Source: Fidelibacterota bacterium (GTDB lineage: Bacteria; Marinisomatota; Marinisomatia; Marinisomatales; S15-B10). Taken from it: 64,000 nucleotides of DNA. Every line of letters begins with the position of its first letter. Position 1 is the stretch's first letter. Both the position numbers and the translations under genes were made by a program. The notes below the pieces were generated by a model. The model made no database searches. It had not been told where the DNA came from and worked only from the letters and a program-made list of their open reading frames with translations. Positions 38,640 through 47,980 of the stretch are shown here, piece after piece. Where the stretch lies: positions 32,474 to 96,473 of the forward strand of contig PAYY01000007.1 of the NCBI GenBank assembly GCA_002715465.1, given 5' to 3'.

Positions 38640-40311
38640 TTACAACCACCTTAAAAGTTACTAATTCAACTTGTGTTGTCGAACGGACCGAAACACCTTG
38701 ACCCCGAACTTCATCTACAATCGGTCGACTGCCTCCTCCTTGGATCATAATTTGAAACTCAAAATTTTGTAAACCAACTTGATCTTTAGAGGGTGTCCAT
38801 ATAATATTTTTTGTTGTTGAATTATAAAATGCACCCTCAGGCAGTGAAACTTTACGGAATTGAGCCAATGTTCCTTTAGATGGTACAACGGGATAATTAA
38901 ATTGTTGCCCTACAAAGGCTGTATCAGAAGTAATCATATTTTTTTTAGGATTATTTCCAAGATTAGATAAAGAAATCTGTTTCATCTTCCCTGACCTACC
39001 TAATAATGTTGATCCTGTGGTGGAAGAAGTGCTTAATTCTTTGTTAACGGAAGATATACTTACTGGTTTTAATTGTCCAGAAATGCCGTTAACTATATTG
39101 GACGAATCATTTTGAGAGCTACCGATTACTGGAACAGCAGAAAGGCGCATTGTTGCTATATTATTTTGATCATTTGTTTGTTTTAAATCTGTTGGCTCAT
39201 TAATAACAGACTTAGATTCAGTTACAGGGGTTTTGCTTAGGGCTAAATTTTGCAGATTATTACTACCTATTCCTAATTCAGCTCTAGTTAGCAATATATT
39301 GTTAATATCGGATTCTGTTAATGGATTAGAAAATTGAAACAAACTTGTTTTTTCTGAATCTACGTTTGTTAAAAAAAATTTAGAACCTTGTTGTTTTAAA
39401 GCAAGTACAATGCCTGAAGAAAAAGGGAGAATAAGTTCATCCAAACCATCTGAATCAATATCGGCATTTATTAGCCCACTAGGAATTAAACCTATAGGAT
39501 TTCTTTTATCAAATGGGTATGGTACACTTGCGGAAATTCCTTTAGAAAGTCCTTCTGAGTTGTTTAAGAAAATATGGAGTTTCATTATTTTTTCTTCAGG
39601 GGTTAAAGCAATTATATCCTGAGAGGAATTCCCATTATAATCAAATTTTGTAATATAGATGGGAGCATATCCTATACTTATATTTTGTGCAATAAGTGAA
39701 GTAATTATATCAAAAGTTTCGTTTTTTGAAATAGTATTAATAGATATAGACCTTATAGGGCTACTTTGTGCAAAAATAACTTCATCTTGTTTTTCCTTAA
39801 AATCCAAGTCTAATAAGGAAAAACTTGATGGACGTACCCGCAAACTATCATTTAAAGCTTTGAATGTGAACATAGGTTCAGGAGAAAAATCGATTTCAGT
39901 CCAAGGAAAAGCTTTTAACCAAAATGGCTCATCGGATCCAAGCCCTAAAAAAGAAGAGCGACTTAACAAAACAATATCAGGTAGAGCATTTCCATTAATG
40001 TCTCCAATTTCAGCCTTTATAATTTGATCTAAGGTTGTGTAGCGCCACAACTCTATATGAGAGCCAAAATCATCAATTTCATAGAATACAGCACTAGACG
40101 GAAAATTGTCATTAAAGTTTTGTTTTTCTAATGCAAGAAATTCACTTAAGCCATCTCTATCAAAATCAAATGTTGGGCTTAAAGAAACCACGTTTTTTTG
40201 ACCTAACATAAATGACGTAAAAATTCCTACTGCACAAAGAGTGCGGACAACGTTCATTACAGAACGTGACAGAAATGAGCAATGCTCAGCTGTTCGCGTT
40301 AAATAACACAT
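38632..40311 (-). CDS. Secreted FG-GAP-like protein, paralogue of the next gene
   Basis: About 559 residues from ATG 40311, chosen because GAGGTAAGG lies five bases upstream; ATG 40257 directly before the hydrophobic signal (VRTLCAVGIFTSFMLGQ) is an alternative. The mature start TFDFDRDGLSEFLALEKQ ... AVFYEIDDFGSHIELWR parallels VFDLDNDDLVEFLAFEET ... AYYEIDDLGFPQLIW of the downstream gene, so the two are paralogues. More acidic loops follow (DIDSDGLDELILPF). A Ser/Asn-rich middle and one Ig-like unit (PEGAFYNSTTKNIIWTPSKDQ) complete it. The role is unknown; it is probably exported with its larger partner. Confidence 0.75.
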   Translation of the reverse strand: MCYLTRTAEHCSFLSRSVMNVVRTLCAVGIFTSFMLGQKNVVSLSPTFDFDRDGLSEFLALEKQNFNDNFPSSAVFYEIDDFGSHIELWRYTTLDQIIKAEIGDINGNALPDIVLLSRSSFLGLGSDEPFWLKAFPWTEIDFSPEPMFTFKALNDSLRVRPSSFSLLDLDFKEKQDEVIFAQSSPIRSISINTISKNETFDIITSLIAQNISIGYAPIYITKFDYNGNSSQDIIALTPEEKIMKLHIFLNNSEGLSKGISASVPYPFDKRNPIGLIPSGLINADIDSDGLDELILPFSSGIVLALKQQGSKFFLTNVDSEKTSLFQFSNPLTESDINNILLTRAELGIGSNNLQNLALSKTPVTESKSVINEPTDLKQTNDQNNIATMRLSAVPVIGSSQNDSSNIVNGISGQLKPVSISSVNKELSTSSTTGSTLLGRSGKMKQISLSNLGNNPKKNMITSDTAFVGQQFNYPVVPSKGTLAQFRKVSLPEGAFYNSTTKNIIWTPSKDQVGLQNFEFQIMIQGGGSRPIVDEVRGQGVSVRSTTQVELVTFKVVVIE

Positions 40312-40316
40312 TTTTA

Positions 40317-40331
40317 CCTTACCTCGGCTAA
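40317..40331 (-). promoter_or_regulatory. Leader motif TTAGCCGAGGTAAGG before the FG-GAP gene
   Basis: Read on the minus strand, TTAGCCGAGGTAAGG ends five bases before the ATG at 40311. It contains the ribosome-binding core GAGGT but shares the wider CCGAGGT(A/G)A context with the leaders at 40471, 59342 and 59369. Confidence 0.45.
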
Positions 40332-40470
40332 ATATAAGGAAGAAAGACAAAAAGTTGAGCTCTCTCCCTGAATGAATATATTTGGGCTCCTCGGCAAAAC
40401 CAAGAAAAATTCCCTATATTATAATTGGGACTTGTTCTTAAGATCATCAGAAAGTTAAATTGGGTTCTCG

Positions 40471-40485
40471 CTAATCCGAGGTGAG
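40471..40485 (+). promoter_or_regulatory. Leader motif CTAATCCGAGGTGAG before the EF-hand-loop barrel gene
   Basis: It lies six bases before ATG 40492. GAGGTGA would pair with the 16S rRNA 3' end, so it is at least the ribosome-binding site. The upstream CTAATCC part is shared with the leader at 59342. A TATAAT hexamer at 40420-40425 could be the -10 box of the transcript, but no good -35 is seen. Confidence 0.5.
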
Positions 40486-40491
40486 TATGAT

Positions 40492-41406
40492 ATGCGCAAA
40501 AAAATGACAACAAAATTCTTTACATGCATTCTGCTAATGCAGGCACTTTTGTTTAGCCAAGAAGATTATTATCCCCCTGAGTCATTTTATGGTGGAGGAG
40601 TAGGTTTTAGCCAAATGTTTCTTTTTCAAAATTTAGGTGAGTTAAAAAGTTTTGAAATGTTGGGTGATAAAAATAGTTTTGGTTTTGATCTTACAAAATT
40701 TTCCTCACCGTTCATTCTTTATGGAGGAGAAGGTTTCTCTAATATCACAGAAAAAATTAGAATAGGTGGTTTTGTAGGTACAAACAGTATTATGCGCACA
40801 AAAAAAACAACTCTTTTTCTTGATAAAAACGGTGATGGTCAATTAAATGTTGATAATGATGAACAGGCATCAACATATACATATGATTCTCAAGCAAAAA
40901 TATCTCTTTGGCTGAGCGGAGCAACTATTGAATATCTCTTCCCAGTTTTTAGAGGTTTAGAATTATCTATTGGTTCAATGTTTGGTCTTGGCCGGTTAAA
41001 TTTAAATATTGCTCAAACGGCTGTTAGCCCTTCTTGGCAAAACCAATTTATCCCAGCATTTAAATTAGATTCCACCTTAATTGAAGTAACGGATGAAAAC
41101 TTAGATGGTACAATAACTGATGCTGATTTATCATTTTATGAAGAAAATAAAATATTTTCCGGGACATCAAGAAAACTAACTGGATCAATGACATCAGTTT
41201 CTGGAACTTTTATGAATATTCAACCTTTTTTAGGAATAAAATTACAACTTTTAGATAGGATGGGTCTTAGATTGACAATCGGCTTTAATACAGGAACAAT
41301 AACTGAAGAACAATGGAAAACAGAAAATGGCACTCCAATTACTGATTCTCCTGAAACTGTTCTTGGCTCAATGGCGCTTAGAGCAATGATGTATTTTGGT
41401 TTATAG
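40492..41406 (+). CDS. Outer-membrane protein with EF-hand-like calcium loops
   Basis: 304 residues. A signal peptide (FTCILLMQALLFSQ) is followed by alternating amphipathic strands with aromatic residues and glycine turns (GGGVGFSQMFLF, GLELSIGSMFGLGRL, MGLRLTIGFNTGT, LRAMMYFGL at the end), as in outer-membrane barrels. Two inserted loops carry EF-hand/dockerin-like patterns: DKNGDGQLNVDND at about 116-128 and DENLDGTITDADLSF at about 202-216. They may bind calcium on the cell surface. I do not recognise a named family. It is divergent from the two FG-GAP genes, which suggests a shared surface function. Confidence 0.7.
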   Translation: MRKKMTTKFFTCILLMQALLFSQEDYYPPESFYGGGVGFSQMFLFQNLGELKSFEMLGDKNSFGFDLTKFSSPFILYGGEGFSNITEKIRIGGFVGTNSIMRTKKTTLFLDKNGDGQLNVDNDEQASTYTYDSQAKISLWLSGATIEYLFPVFRGLELSIGSMFGLGRLNLNIAQTAVSPSWQNQFIPAFKLDSTLIEVTDENLDGTITDADLSFYEENKIFSGTSRKLTGSMTSVSGTFMNIQPFLGIKLQLLDRMGLRLTIGFNTGTITEEQWKTENGTPITDSPETVLGSMALRAMMYFGL

Positions 41407-41465
41407 TTGCAGTCCCTAATAACTATAGTGTAAACTTGCTTTAGAATTATATATCGTACAGAACT

Positions 41466-43067
41466 ATGATTGCACATAAAGAAATAAATAAAAAACACAA
41501 TTTTGCATTAATTGTTGCTCTTGCAGTTTTTATGTTGACCGCTGCGTTTATTGGTCCATCAGCTTATGTAAAAGCTGTTAATATCTATGATAAAATTAGA
41601 GTCCTAAATCAAATCATTTCTATTGTTAATGAAAACTATGTAGAACCTGTTAATTGGGATGAGGCCTTAGATGGTGCATTCCTTGGTATGCTTGATGAAT
41701 TAGATCCACACTCATCTTATATTCCAAGGGATCACTTAGAGGGAATTACTGAACAATATCACGGGAAGTTTGAAGGTATTGGTATAGAATTTGATTTATT
41801 GGGAGGTTATATCACCGTTATATCTCCTGTAGTAGATTCTCCTTCTGATCGCGCAGGGCTTCAGCCAGGAGATAAAATAATTTCAATTGATGGGAAGGAT
41901 GCATTTGGTATTTCCCGAGAAGAAGTATTTACAACTCTTAGAGGTCCAAAAGGTAGCGCGGTAAAAATAATGATCAAAAGAACTGGTGTTGAAGATCCTT
42001 TTGAAGTAGAAATAATTCGTGATCAAATTCCAATTTATAGTCTTGTTGCATCTTTTATGATTGATGATGAAACAGGTTATATGCGTCTTACAAGATTTGC
42101 TTCCACAAGTGCTGAGGAAGTCTCAGAAGCAATAAACACTCTTCGATCAAAAGGGATGTCAAAACTTATTTTTGATTTAAGAACCAATAGTGGAGGCTAT
42201 TTGGAGCAAGCTGTTAATATAGCAGATCTTTTTATTACTTCTAATGACACGCTTGTTTTTACAAATGGTAGAAAACCTGATATGTCGGAGGTTTATACAG
42301 CTAATCGGAATCAAGGTTACGGAGATTTTGCTATTATTGTTTTAATCAACCGATGGTCAGCTAGTGCAAGTGAAATTGTTGCTGGTGCAATCCAAGATCT
42401 AGATCGAGGTCTAGTAGTGGGAGAAACTAGTTTTGGAAAAGGATTAGTTCAAAGACAATGGCCTCTAAAAGATGGCTCAGCTCTTCGTGTAACTATTGCA
42501 CGTTATTATACTCCAAGTGGTCGTTTAATACAGCGTCCGTATGATAAAGGTAATAGAGACTATTACCAGGATTTTGGCAAAAAAGATCGAGAAGAAGTCT
42601 TAGACTCACTGAGAATTGGAAAGCCAAAATATAAGACAAAAAAAGGCAGAGAAGTTTTTGGAGGAGGAGGAATTTCGCCTGATATTCACATTCCTTTGAT
42701 TGAATATAATGCTGAAACTAATAATCTGTTAGGAAACCCGAAAAGATTAACCTTCAATTGGGGGACTGGATTTGCAAATGAGAAAAAAGGAAATTGGAAG
42801 AATGTTCATCTTTTCAATCAAGAATTTCAAGTAACAGATGAAATTTTAAATGATTTTTATTCATTTGTTGGTGAAAAAGAGGTTATTTTCGATAAGGGAG
42901 ACATAGGATCTGATAAGGCTTATATCAAATCTGTGTTAAAAGCTGAAGTAGCTGGAGCTATTTGGGGGAGGTCGGCATATTATAATGTATTAGTCAGCAA
43001 TGACCCCAACATAAGATCAGCCTTACCACATTTTGAAGTTGCAAAAGAGTTCCTTAATGCAAATTAG
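41466..43067 (+). CDS. ctpA: C-terminal processing protease (S41, CtpA/Prc type)
   Basis: 533 residues. One N-terminal membrane segment (about 14-36) is followed by the S41 N-domain (GMLDELDPHSSYIP), a PDZ domain (FEGIGIEFDLLGGYITVISPV ... PGDKIISIDGKDA), and the serine-lysine protease core. The SASASE motif is at 298-303 and the catalytic lysine is K325 in SFGKGLVQ. A C-terminal extension of about 150 residues is typical of the tail-specific proteases in this group. It trims or degrades envelope proteins by their C-termini. It begins 59 bases after the barrel gene. Confidence 0.94.
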   Translation: MIAHKEINKKHNFALIVALAVFMLTAAFIGPSAYVKAVNIYDKIRVLNQIISIVNENYVEPVNWDEALDGAFLGMLDELDPHSSYIPRDHLEGITEQYHGKFEGIGIEFDLLGGYITVISPVVDSPSDRAGLQPGDKIISIDGKDAFGISREEVFTTLRGPKGSAVKIMIKRTGVEDPFEVEIIRDQIPIYSLVASFMIDDETGYMRLTRFASTSAEEVSEAINTLRSKGMSKLIFDLRTNSGGYLEQAVNIADLFITSNDTLVFTNGRKPDMSEVYTANRNQGYGDFAIIVLINRWSASASEIVAGAIQDLDRGLVVGETSFGKGLVQRQWPLKDGSALRVTIARYYTPSGRLIQRPYDKGNRDYYQDFGKKDREEVLDSLRIGKPKYKTKKGREVFGGGGISPDIHIPLIEYNAETNNLLGNPKRLTFNWGTGFANEKKGNWKNVHLFNQEFQVTDEILNDFYSFVGEKEVIFDKGDIGSDKAYIKSVLKAEVAGAIWGRSAYYNVLVSNDPNIRSALPHFEVAKEFLNAN

Positions 43068-43167
43068 TGTGGCTAATATTCTTTGAAGTTTTTATGAAAG
43101 GTAGTTTGACATTCCTTGATGGGAGCATTATTTTCTGGTACGTTTATGAGGTTTTAGTAAGGAGAAT

Positions 43168-43791
43168 ATGGTAATGGTACAGTATTTTTTAGATGGGGGT
43201 CCTTTTATGTACCCTATTCTTGGTCTTTTGATTTTTGGTTTAGGGTTTGGTATTGAAAGGGTATACACTCTCTTTCGAGCTTCAGTGAATGCTAAAAAAT
43301 TCATGGATAGTATTCGCACAGCTTTACATGATGAAGGTCATGATAAAGCATTAGAGATCTGTTCAAATACTCGTGGTCCTGTTGCGGAGGTATTTCACGC
43401 TGGCTTAAGTCGGGCTCATCGCGGTATAGATGCTGTAGAGAAAGGTATAGAGAATGCTGGGACTATAGAGATGGCATTTCTTGAAAAAAACATGGTTTGG
43501 CTGAGTACAGTTGTAACTTTAGCTCCAATGTTAGGATTTACAGGAACTGTGGCTGGTATGATTCAAGCTTTTGATGATATAAAAGCAGCAAACGATATAT
43601 CTCCGGCTGTTGTAGCTGGTGGTATCTCTATAGCACTATTGACGACGCTTTTCGGATTAGTTGTAGCGATAATTATTCAGACATTTCAAAATTTTCTCAT
43701 CACAAGAGTTGATAAATTAATTATTGACATGGAGGAAAACTCTGTTCTTTTATTAGACGAGTTAATTGAAATGAAAGGTGATGATAAATAG
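43168..43791 (+). CDS. exbB: ExbB/TolQ-type proton channel
   Basis: 207 residues with three membrane helices. The MotA/TolQ/ExbB signature is present as MVWLSTVVTLAPMLGFTGTVAGMIQAFD followed by SPAVVAGGISIALLTTLFGLVVAI. It forms the pentameric stator that couples the proton gradient to TonB. AAGGAG stands before the ATG at 43168 (a second ATG is at 43174). It is the first gene of exbB-exbD-exbD-tonB, an arrangement common in the Bacteroidetes-Chlorobi group. Confidence 0.93.
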   Translation: MVMVQYFLDGGPFMYPILGLLIFGLGFGIERVYTLFRASVNAKKFMDSIRTALHDEGHDKALEICSNTRGPVAEVFHAGLSRAHRGIDAVEKGIENAGTIEMAFLEKNMVWLSTVVTLAPMLGFTGTVAGMIQAFDDIKAANDISPAVVAGGISIALLTTLFGLVVAIIIQTFQNFLITRVDKLIIDMEENSVLLLDELIEMKGDDK

Positions 43792-43812
43792 GCTGATATA
43801 GCTATTGGAATT

Positions 43813-44205
43813 ATGAAAAAACGAGTAAAAGCTGGAGAAATACCAAGTGGGTCCATGGCGGACATTGCTTTTTTACTACTAATTTTCTTTCTTGTTACTA
43901 CAACAATTGATATGGACAAAGGTCTCGGTTTAGTTCTACCCCCTAAAGGTGAAGAGAAAGAAATACCCAAAAAGAATATAGCAAATATTCTCATCAATGC
44001 TAGAGGCGATGTTTTATTAGATAAAGAACCTCTTCAAATTAAAGATATTCGACAGGTGGTAATAGAAAAGATGGCTGCTAATGACAAACTTATTTTTTCT
44101 GTGAAAACTCACCCAAAAGCTAAATATCAAGCTTACGTAGAAGTCTTAGATCAGTTGAAAATGGCAAATGCAACTCGGATTTCTATAGCGGAAACAGAAC
44201 AATGA
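43813..44205 (+). CDS. exbD: ExbD/TolR-type protein (first copy)
   Basis: 130 residues. The N-terminal helix has the essential acidic residue in GSMADIAFLLLIFFLVTTTI, followed by a periplasmic domain with VLLDKEPL and a C-terminal QLKMANATRISIAET that fits the ExbD fold. With ExbB it makes the proton-driven motor that energises TonB. It overlaps the second exbD by four bases (ATGA), so the two copies are made together and probably form a heteromeric dimer in the ExbB ring. Confidence 0.92.
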   Translation: MKKRVKAGEIPSGSMADIAFLLLIFFLVTTTIDMDKGLGLVLPPKGEEKEIPKKNIANILINARGDVLLDKEPLQIKDIRQVVIEKMAANDKLIFSVKTHPKAKYQAYVEVLDQLKMANATRISIAETEQ

Positions 44206-44615
44206 AGTTTGCAGCCAAGACTAAAGTATCAGGAGATATACCTACATCATCTATGCCAGACATCATTTTTATGTTGCTTATTTTCTTTATGGTAACAACA
44301 GTGCTCCGTGAATATGAGGGTTTGAATGTTTTTTTACCACAGGCTAGAAAGATTGAACGATTAGAATCAAAAAGGCACACCTCGCATATTTTTATTTCTA
44401 AAGATGGAATGATCTCTATTGATGATAAAATCATTCCTATTGATAATGTTAAGCATGTGATGTATGACAAAAGGGTCGCAGATCCGCAATTAACGGTTTC
44501 TCTAAAAGCTGATAGAGAAGCCTCAATGGAACTTATAAGTGATATGCATAATGAACTTAGAGAGGCAGATGCGTTAAAAATTAATTATTCATCGAAAACA
44601 GCAGCACCTTTATGA
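44202..44615 (+). CDS. exbD: ExbD/TolR-type protein (second copy)
   Basis: 137 residues. It has the ExbD N-terminal helix with the acidic residue, SSMPDIIFMLLIFFMVTTVL, and a periplasmic part with HIFISKDGMISIDDKIIPI and VSLKADREASMELISDMHNEL. The sequence differs clearly from the first copy. Tandem exbD genes are common in this bacterial group and imply two different ExbD chains per motor. It overlaps tonB by four bases. Confidence 0.92.
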   Translation: MKFAAKTKVSGDIPTSSMPDIIFMLLIFFMVTTVLREYEGLNVFLPQARKIERLESKRHTSHIFISKDGMISIDDKIIPIDNVKHVMYDKRVADPQLTVSLKADREASMELISDMHNELREADALKINYSSKTAAPL

Positions 44616-45259
44616 TTATTAGAAAAGATCCAAGTATATCTCTCAAATTACGCTATCCGATTATTGTGAGAATAACAACTCTTATATCAGTACTAATGCT
44701 CATCACCCTTCTTATCGCTTTTCCAAGGTTTGGTGTAAAAGAATTCTTAGAGAAGGAAATTCAAATTGAAATTGAACAATTTGATATTCCTCAAACTCAA
44801 CAATTTGAATTGCCACCACCCCCTTCTCGTCCATCTATTCCTGTGGAGTCTGAGGATGAAGATTTAGCCGATGATGTTACAATAGAAGAAACTGAACTAG
44901 ATGATTTTGTGGAATGGGATGCGCCGCCCCCTCCCCCCAATGAAGGGCCTCGTGTTAGGTTTATACCTTATGATGATCCTCCTGTACCACTAGGAGGATA
45001 TGGTGCTATTCAGCGTAATATTATTTATCCCGAAATAGCGCAAGAAGCAGGAATTGAAGGAACAGTTGTGATTCAGGCTTTTGTAGATAAAAAAGGAAAA
45101 GTTACAGATACGGTTGTTTTGAAAGGTATTCCCAATACAGGCTTAAATGAAGCAGCCATGACAGCTATCACAAAAACAAAATTTAAACCAGCAAAACAAC
45201 GTGATAGAGCTGTTGGTGTTTGGATCTCTATACCTGTTAATTTTCGTTTGAAAGGTTAA
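44612..45259 (+). CDS. tonB: TonB energy transducer
   Basis: 215 residues: one N-terminal membrane helix (about 20-38), then a proline/acidic periplasmic stretch (ELPPPPSRPSIP, WDAPPPPPNEGP), then the C-terminal TonB domain with YPEIAQEAGIEGTVVIQAFVD and LNEAAMTAITKTKFKPAKQRDRAVGVWISIPVNF. It carries motor energy to outer-membrane receptors. No TonB-dependent receptor is present in the window. It overlaps exbD by four bases. Confidence 0.93.
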   Translation: MIIRKDPSISLKLRYPIIVRITTLISVLMLITLLIAFPRFGVKEFLEKEIQIEIEQFDIPQTQQFELPPPPSRPSIPVESEDEDLADDVTIEETELDDFVEWDAPPPPPNEGPRVRFIPYDDPPVPLGGYGAIQRNIIYPEIAQEAGIEGTVVIQAFVDKKGKVTDTVVLKGIPNTGLNEAAMTAITKTKFKPAKQRDRAVGVWISIPVNFRLKG

Positions 45260-45295
45260 AAAATTCTTCCAGCTGAAGGAGGAATGTTATTTTAA

Positions 45296-46135
45296 ATGGA
45301 GTCCTCTAACAGAAACAATAAATTAGCCACTAATTCTAGAACAGATAGATGGTGGTTTGAACCACTTTGGACGGGACTTGGCTTTCTTGCTTTTGTTACA
45401 TACACCACGTGGTCGATGTTCCAAGCAGAATTTTATTGGTTTAGTGACAGCCAAGGAGGCTTTGGAGGGTATTTATCACCTTTTTATTCGCCACTGATTT
45501 TTATTAACCCAAGTGCTGCAGGATCTGCTTCTATTGATCATGCGTGGTTTGGATCATGGCCAACTTGGTGGCCAAAACTTATTCCTGCCTCACCAGCGAT
45601 TCTTATTCTTATGGGACCATTATCATTTCGAATGACTTGTTATTATTACAGAAAATTTTATTACCGTTCTTATTTTCTTTCTCCCCCAGCATGTTCTGTA
45701 GTTGGTATTCCTAGAAAAGAGTATAAAGGAGAAACGGGACTTTTGATTATTCAAAACCTTCACCGGTATACAATGTATATAGCCATAGTTTTCATAGTTA
45801 TTCTAACCTATGACGCGATAATGGCATTCTTTAGAAATGGCGATTTCGGTATAGGGGTCGGTTCAATTATTCTTATGATCAACCCCATTCTTCTTGCGGG
45901 ATATACATTTGGTTGTCATGCACTACGCCATTTGGCTGGTGGAAATAAAAATTGTTTTTCCTGCCCAAATGGAAAACAAAAGATACGTTACCGATTATGG
46001 AAAGGTATTTCATGGCTTAATAGTCGTCATATGATGTGGGCATGGTTAAGCATGATTTGGGTAGCCTTGGCTGATATTTATATTAGAATGGTAGCTATGG
46101 GTAAGTGGATTGATTATAATACTTGGAGTATGTAA
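45296..46135 (+). CDS. sdhC: Succinate dehydrogenase membrane anchor (single-subunit, cytochrome b-like)
   Basis: 279 residues with about five membrane helices. It carries conserved histidines on hydrophobic stretches (NLHRYTMYIAIVF, GCHALRHLAGG, NSRHMMWAW) that could bind haem or quinone. It resembles the long one-piece membrane anchor of the actinobacterial Sdh1 type rather than the E. coli SdhC/SdhD pair. GGAGG lies upstream of the ATG. It leads sdhA and sdhB; the direction of the reaction (succinate oxidation or fumarate reduction) cannot be told from sequence. Confidence 0.82.
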   Translation: MESSNRNNKLATNSRTDRWWFEPLWTGLGFLAFVTYTTWSMFQAEFYWFSDSQGGFGGYLSPFYSPLIFINPSAAGSASIDHAWFGSWPTWWPKLIPASPAILILMGPLSFRMTCYYYRKFYYRSYFLSPPACSVVGIPRKEYKGETGLLIIQNLHRYTMYIAIVFIVILTYDAIMAFFRNGDFGIGVGSIILMINPILLAGYTFGCHALRHLAGGNKNCFSCPNGKQKIRYRLWKGISWLNSRHMMWAWLSMIWVALADIYIRMVAMGKWIDYNTWSM

Positions 46136-46141
46136 AAAGAG

Positions 46142-47980
46142 ATGGATATCTCAGGAATAAAAATTATTGAACATGATGTTATTGTATTAGGTGCTGGTGG
46201 AGCTGGGCTACGGGCTGCTATAGAATGTTCAAAACGAGGGCTTAGTACCGCTTTGGTTTGTAAATCTTTACTTGGGAAAGCCCATACAGTTATGGCTGAA
46301 GGGGGCGTTGCAGCAGCACTTGGAAATGTAGATTCACGGGATCATTGGAAAGTACATTTTAGAGATACAATGCGGGGAGGAAAATTTCTTAATGTTTGGA
46401 GAATGGCTGAGTTACATGCCAAACAAGCACCAGCACGTGTACGTGAGCTTGAAGAATGGGGAGCAGTGTTTGATAGAACTAATGTGGGGCTTATTAATCA
46501 AAGGAATTTTGGAGGACACCGCTATCCAAGATTAGCGCATGTGGGTGATAGAACTGGCCTTGAGATAATAAGAACTTTGCAAGACCATGGAATTCATCAA
46601 GGTATTGATGTGTATATGGAGTGTACAGGCCTTGACTTTTTAAAAGACGGACAAAAGCTTTCTGGTATGGTGGCTATGTGGAGAGAGACTGGACAATTTA
46701 TTATTTTTAAAGTAAAAGCCGCTATTATTGCTACTGGTGGTGGTGGTAAAGCTTGGAAAATTACTTCTAATTCATGGGAATATACTGGAGATGGTTATGG
46801 AATGGCATATGAAGCAGGGGCGCAATTAATGGATATGGAATTTACTCAGTTTCATCCAACAGGTATGGTCTGGCCACCTTCAGTTAGGGGTACATTGGTT
46901 ACAGAAAGTGTTCGAGGAGAAGGAGGTGTACTGTTAAATAGTGAAGGTAATAGATTTATGTTTGACAATATACCTGATCGTTTCGCATCAGAAACAGCTG
47001 ACAGTGAAGAAGAAGCAGCACGATGGCGTGCTGGAGATAAAAATGCGAGGCGACCGCCTGAATTACTTACTAGAGATGTAGTAGCCAGAGCTATACGAAA
47101 AGAAGTTAAAGCTGGAAGGGGTTCTCCACATGGCGGAGCTTTCTTAGATATAGCTTCTAAACGAACCTCTGAAGATATACAAAGAAAGTTGCCATCTATG
47201 TATCACCAGTTCAAAGTTTTAGCTGAATTAGACATTACTGTTGAATCGATGGAAGTCGGTCCAACTCTTCATTATTTTATGGGGGGTATACGAGTGGATG
47301 CTGATTCTCAGATGTCAATAGTTCCAGGGCTGTTTGCTTGCGGTGAATGTTCTGGTGGTATGCATGGAGCTAATAGATTAGGAGGAAATTCTCTTTCAGA
47401 TCTTTTAGTGTTTGGAAAACTATCTGGAGAAGGAGCTGCAAATTATATTGAAAAAATGGATTCAGCTCCGACTATTGATAATGACCAGATAAAATTAATT
47501 ATTAGAAACGCTACTGATATACTAAATCGAGATTCAGGACAAAATCCCTACCTTCTACATGAAGACCTACAAGAAGTTATGCAGAATAATGTGGGTATAG
47601 TGAGAACTAAAGAATTGTTAACAAAAGGTCTTGATAAAATAGAGAAATTAAAGGAATCTTTAAAAAAAATAAAAGCCGATGGAGCATCTCAATTTAATCC
47701 TGGATGGCACGAAGCAATTGCTCTGCGTAATCTAATTATAACTTCAGAAGCTGTTGCGAAAGCTGCTCTTATGCGAGAAGAAAGTCGTGGTGCACATACT
47801 CGAGTAGATTATCCTGGAGAGCAAAGTGATTGGGTAAACTATAATATTATTTTAAAGAAACACAGTGATGGTTCTATGATTTGTGAAAAAATTCAACGCA
47901 AACTACCAGAAAAAGATTTAGAACGTATCGCAAACCTTACAATTGAGGAGGTTGAGGCAGAAGTTGCCTCTAACAAGTAA
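46142..47980 (+). CDS. sdhA: Succinate dehydrogenase/fumarate reductase flavoprotein subunit
   Basis: 612 residues. The dinucleotide fold is VIVLGAGGAGLRAAIECSKRG. The site for covalent FAD is the histidine H48 in GKAHTVMAEGGVAAAL. Active-site motifs QFHPTGMVWPPSVRGTLVTESVRGEGG and GGIRVD are present, with the C-terminal helical domain. It oxidises succinate to fumarate (or the reverse) in complex with the iron-sulfur and membrane subunits that flank it. Six bases separate it from sdhC, and its end overlaps the start of sdhB. Confidence 0.95.
   Translation: MDISGIKIIEHDVIVLGAGGAGLRAAIECSKRGLSTALVCKSLLGKAHTVMAEGGVAAALGNVDSRDHWKVHFRDTMRGGKFLNVWRMAELHAKQAPARVRELEEWGAVFDRTNVGLINQRNFGGHRYPRLAHVGDRTGLEIIRTLQDHGIHQGIDVYMECTGLDFLKDGQKLSGMVAMWRETGQFIIFKVKAAIIATGGGGKAWKITSNSWEYTGDGYGMAYEAGAQLMDMEFTQFHPTGMVWPPSVRGTLVTESVRGEGGVLLNSEGNRFMFDNIPDRFASETADSEEEAARWRAGDKNARRPPELLTRDVVARAIRKEVKAGRGSPHGGAFLDIASKRTSEDIQRKLPSMYHQFKVLAELDITVESMEVGPTLHYFMGGIRVDADSQMSIVPGLFACGECSGGMHGANRLGGNSLSDLLVFGKLSGEGAANYIEKMDSAPTIDNDQIKLIIRNATDILNRDSGQNPYLLHEDLQEVMQNNVGIVRTKELLTKGLDKIEKLKESLKKIKADGASQFNPGWHEAIALRNLIITSEAVAKAALMREESRGAHTRVDYPGEQSDWVNYNIILKKHSDGSMICEKIQRKLPEKDLERIANLTIEEVEAEVASNK

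Noticed and set aside
45404..45413. ACCACGTGGT palindrome in sdhC considered as a third parS
   Set aside because: Only the CACGTG core fits; the flanking GTTT/AAAC parts are missing and it lies in coding sequence.
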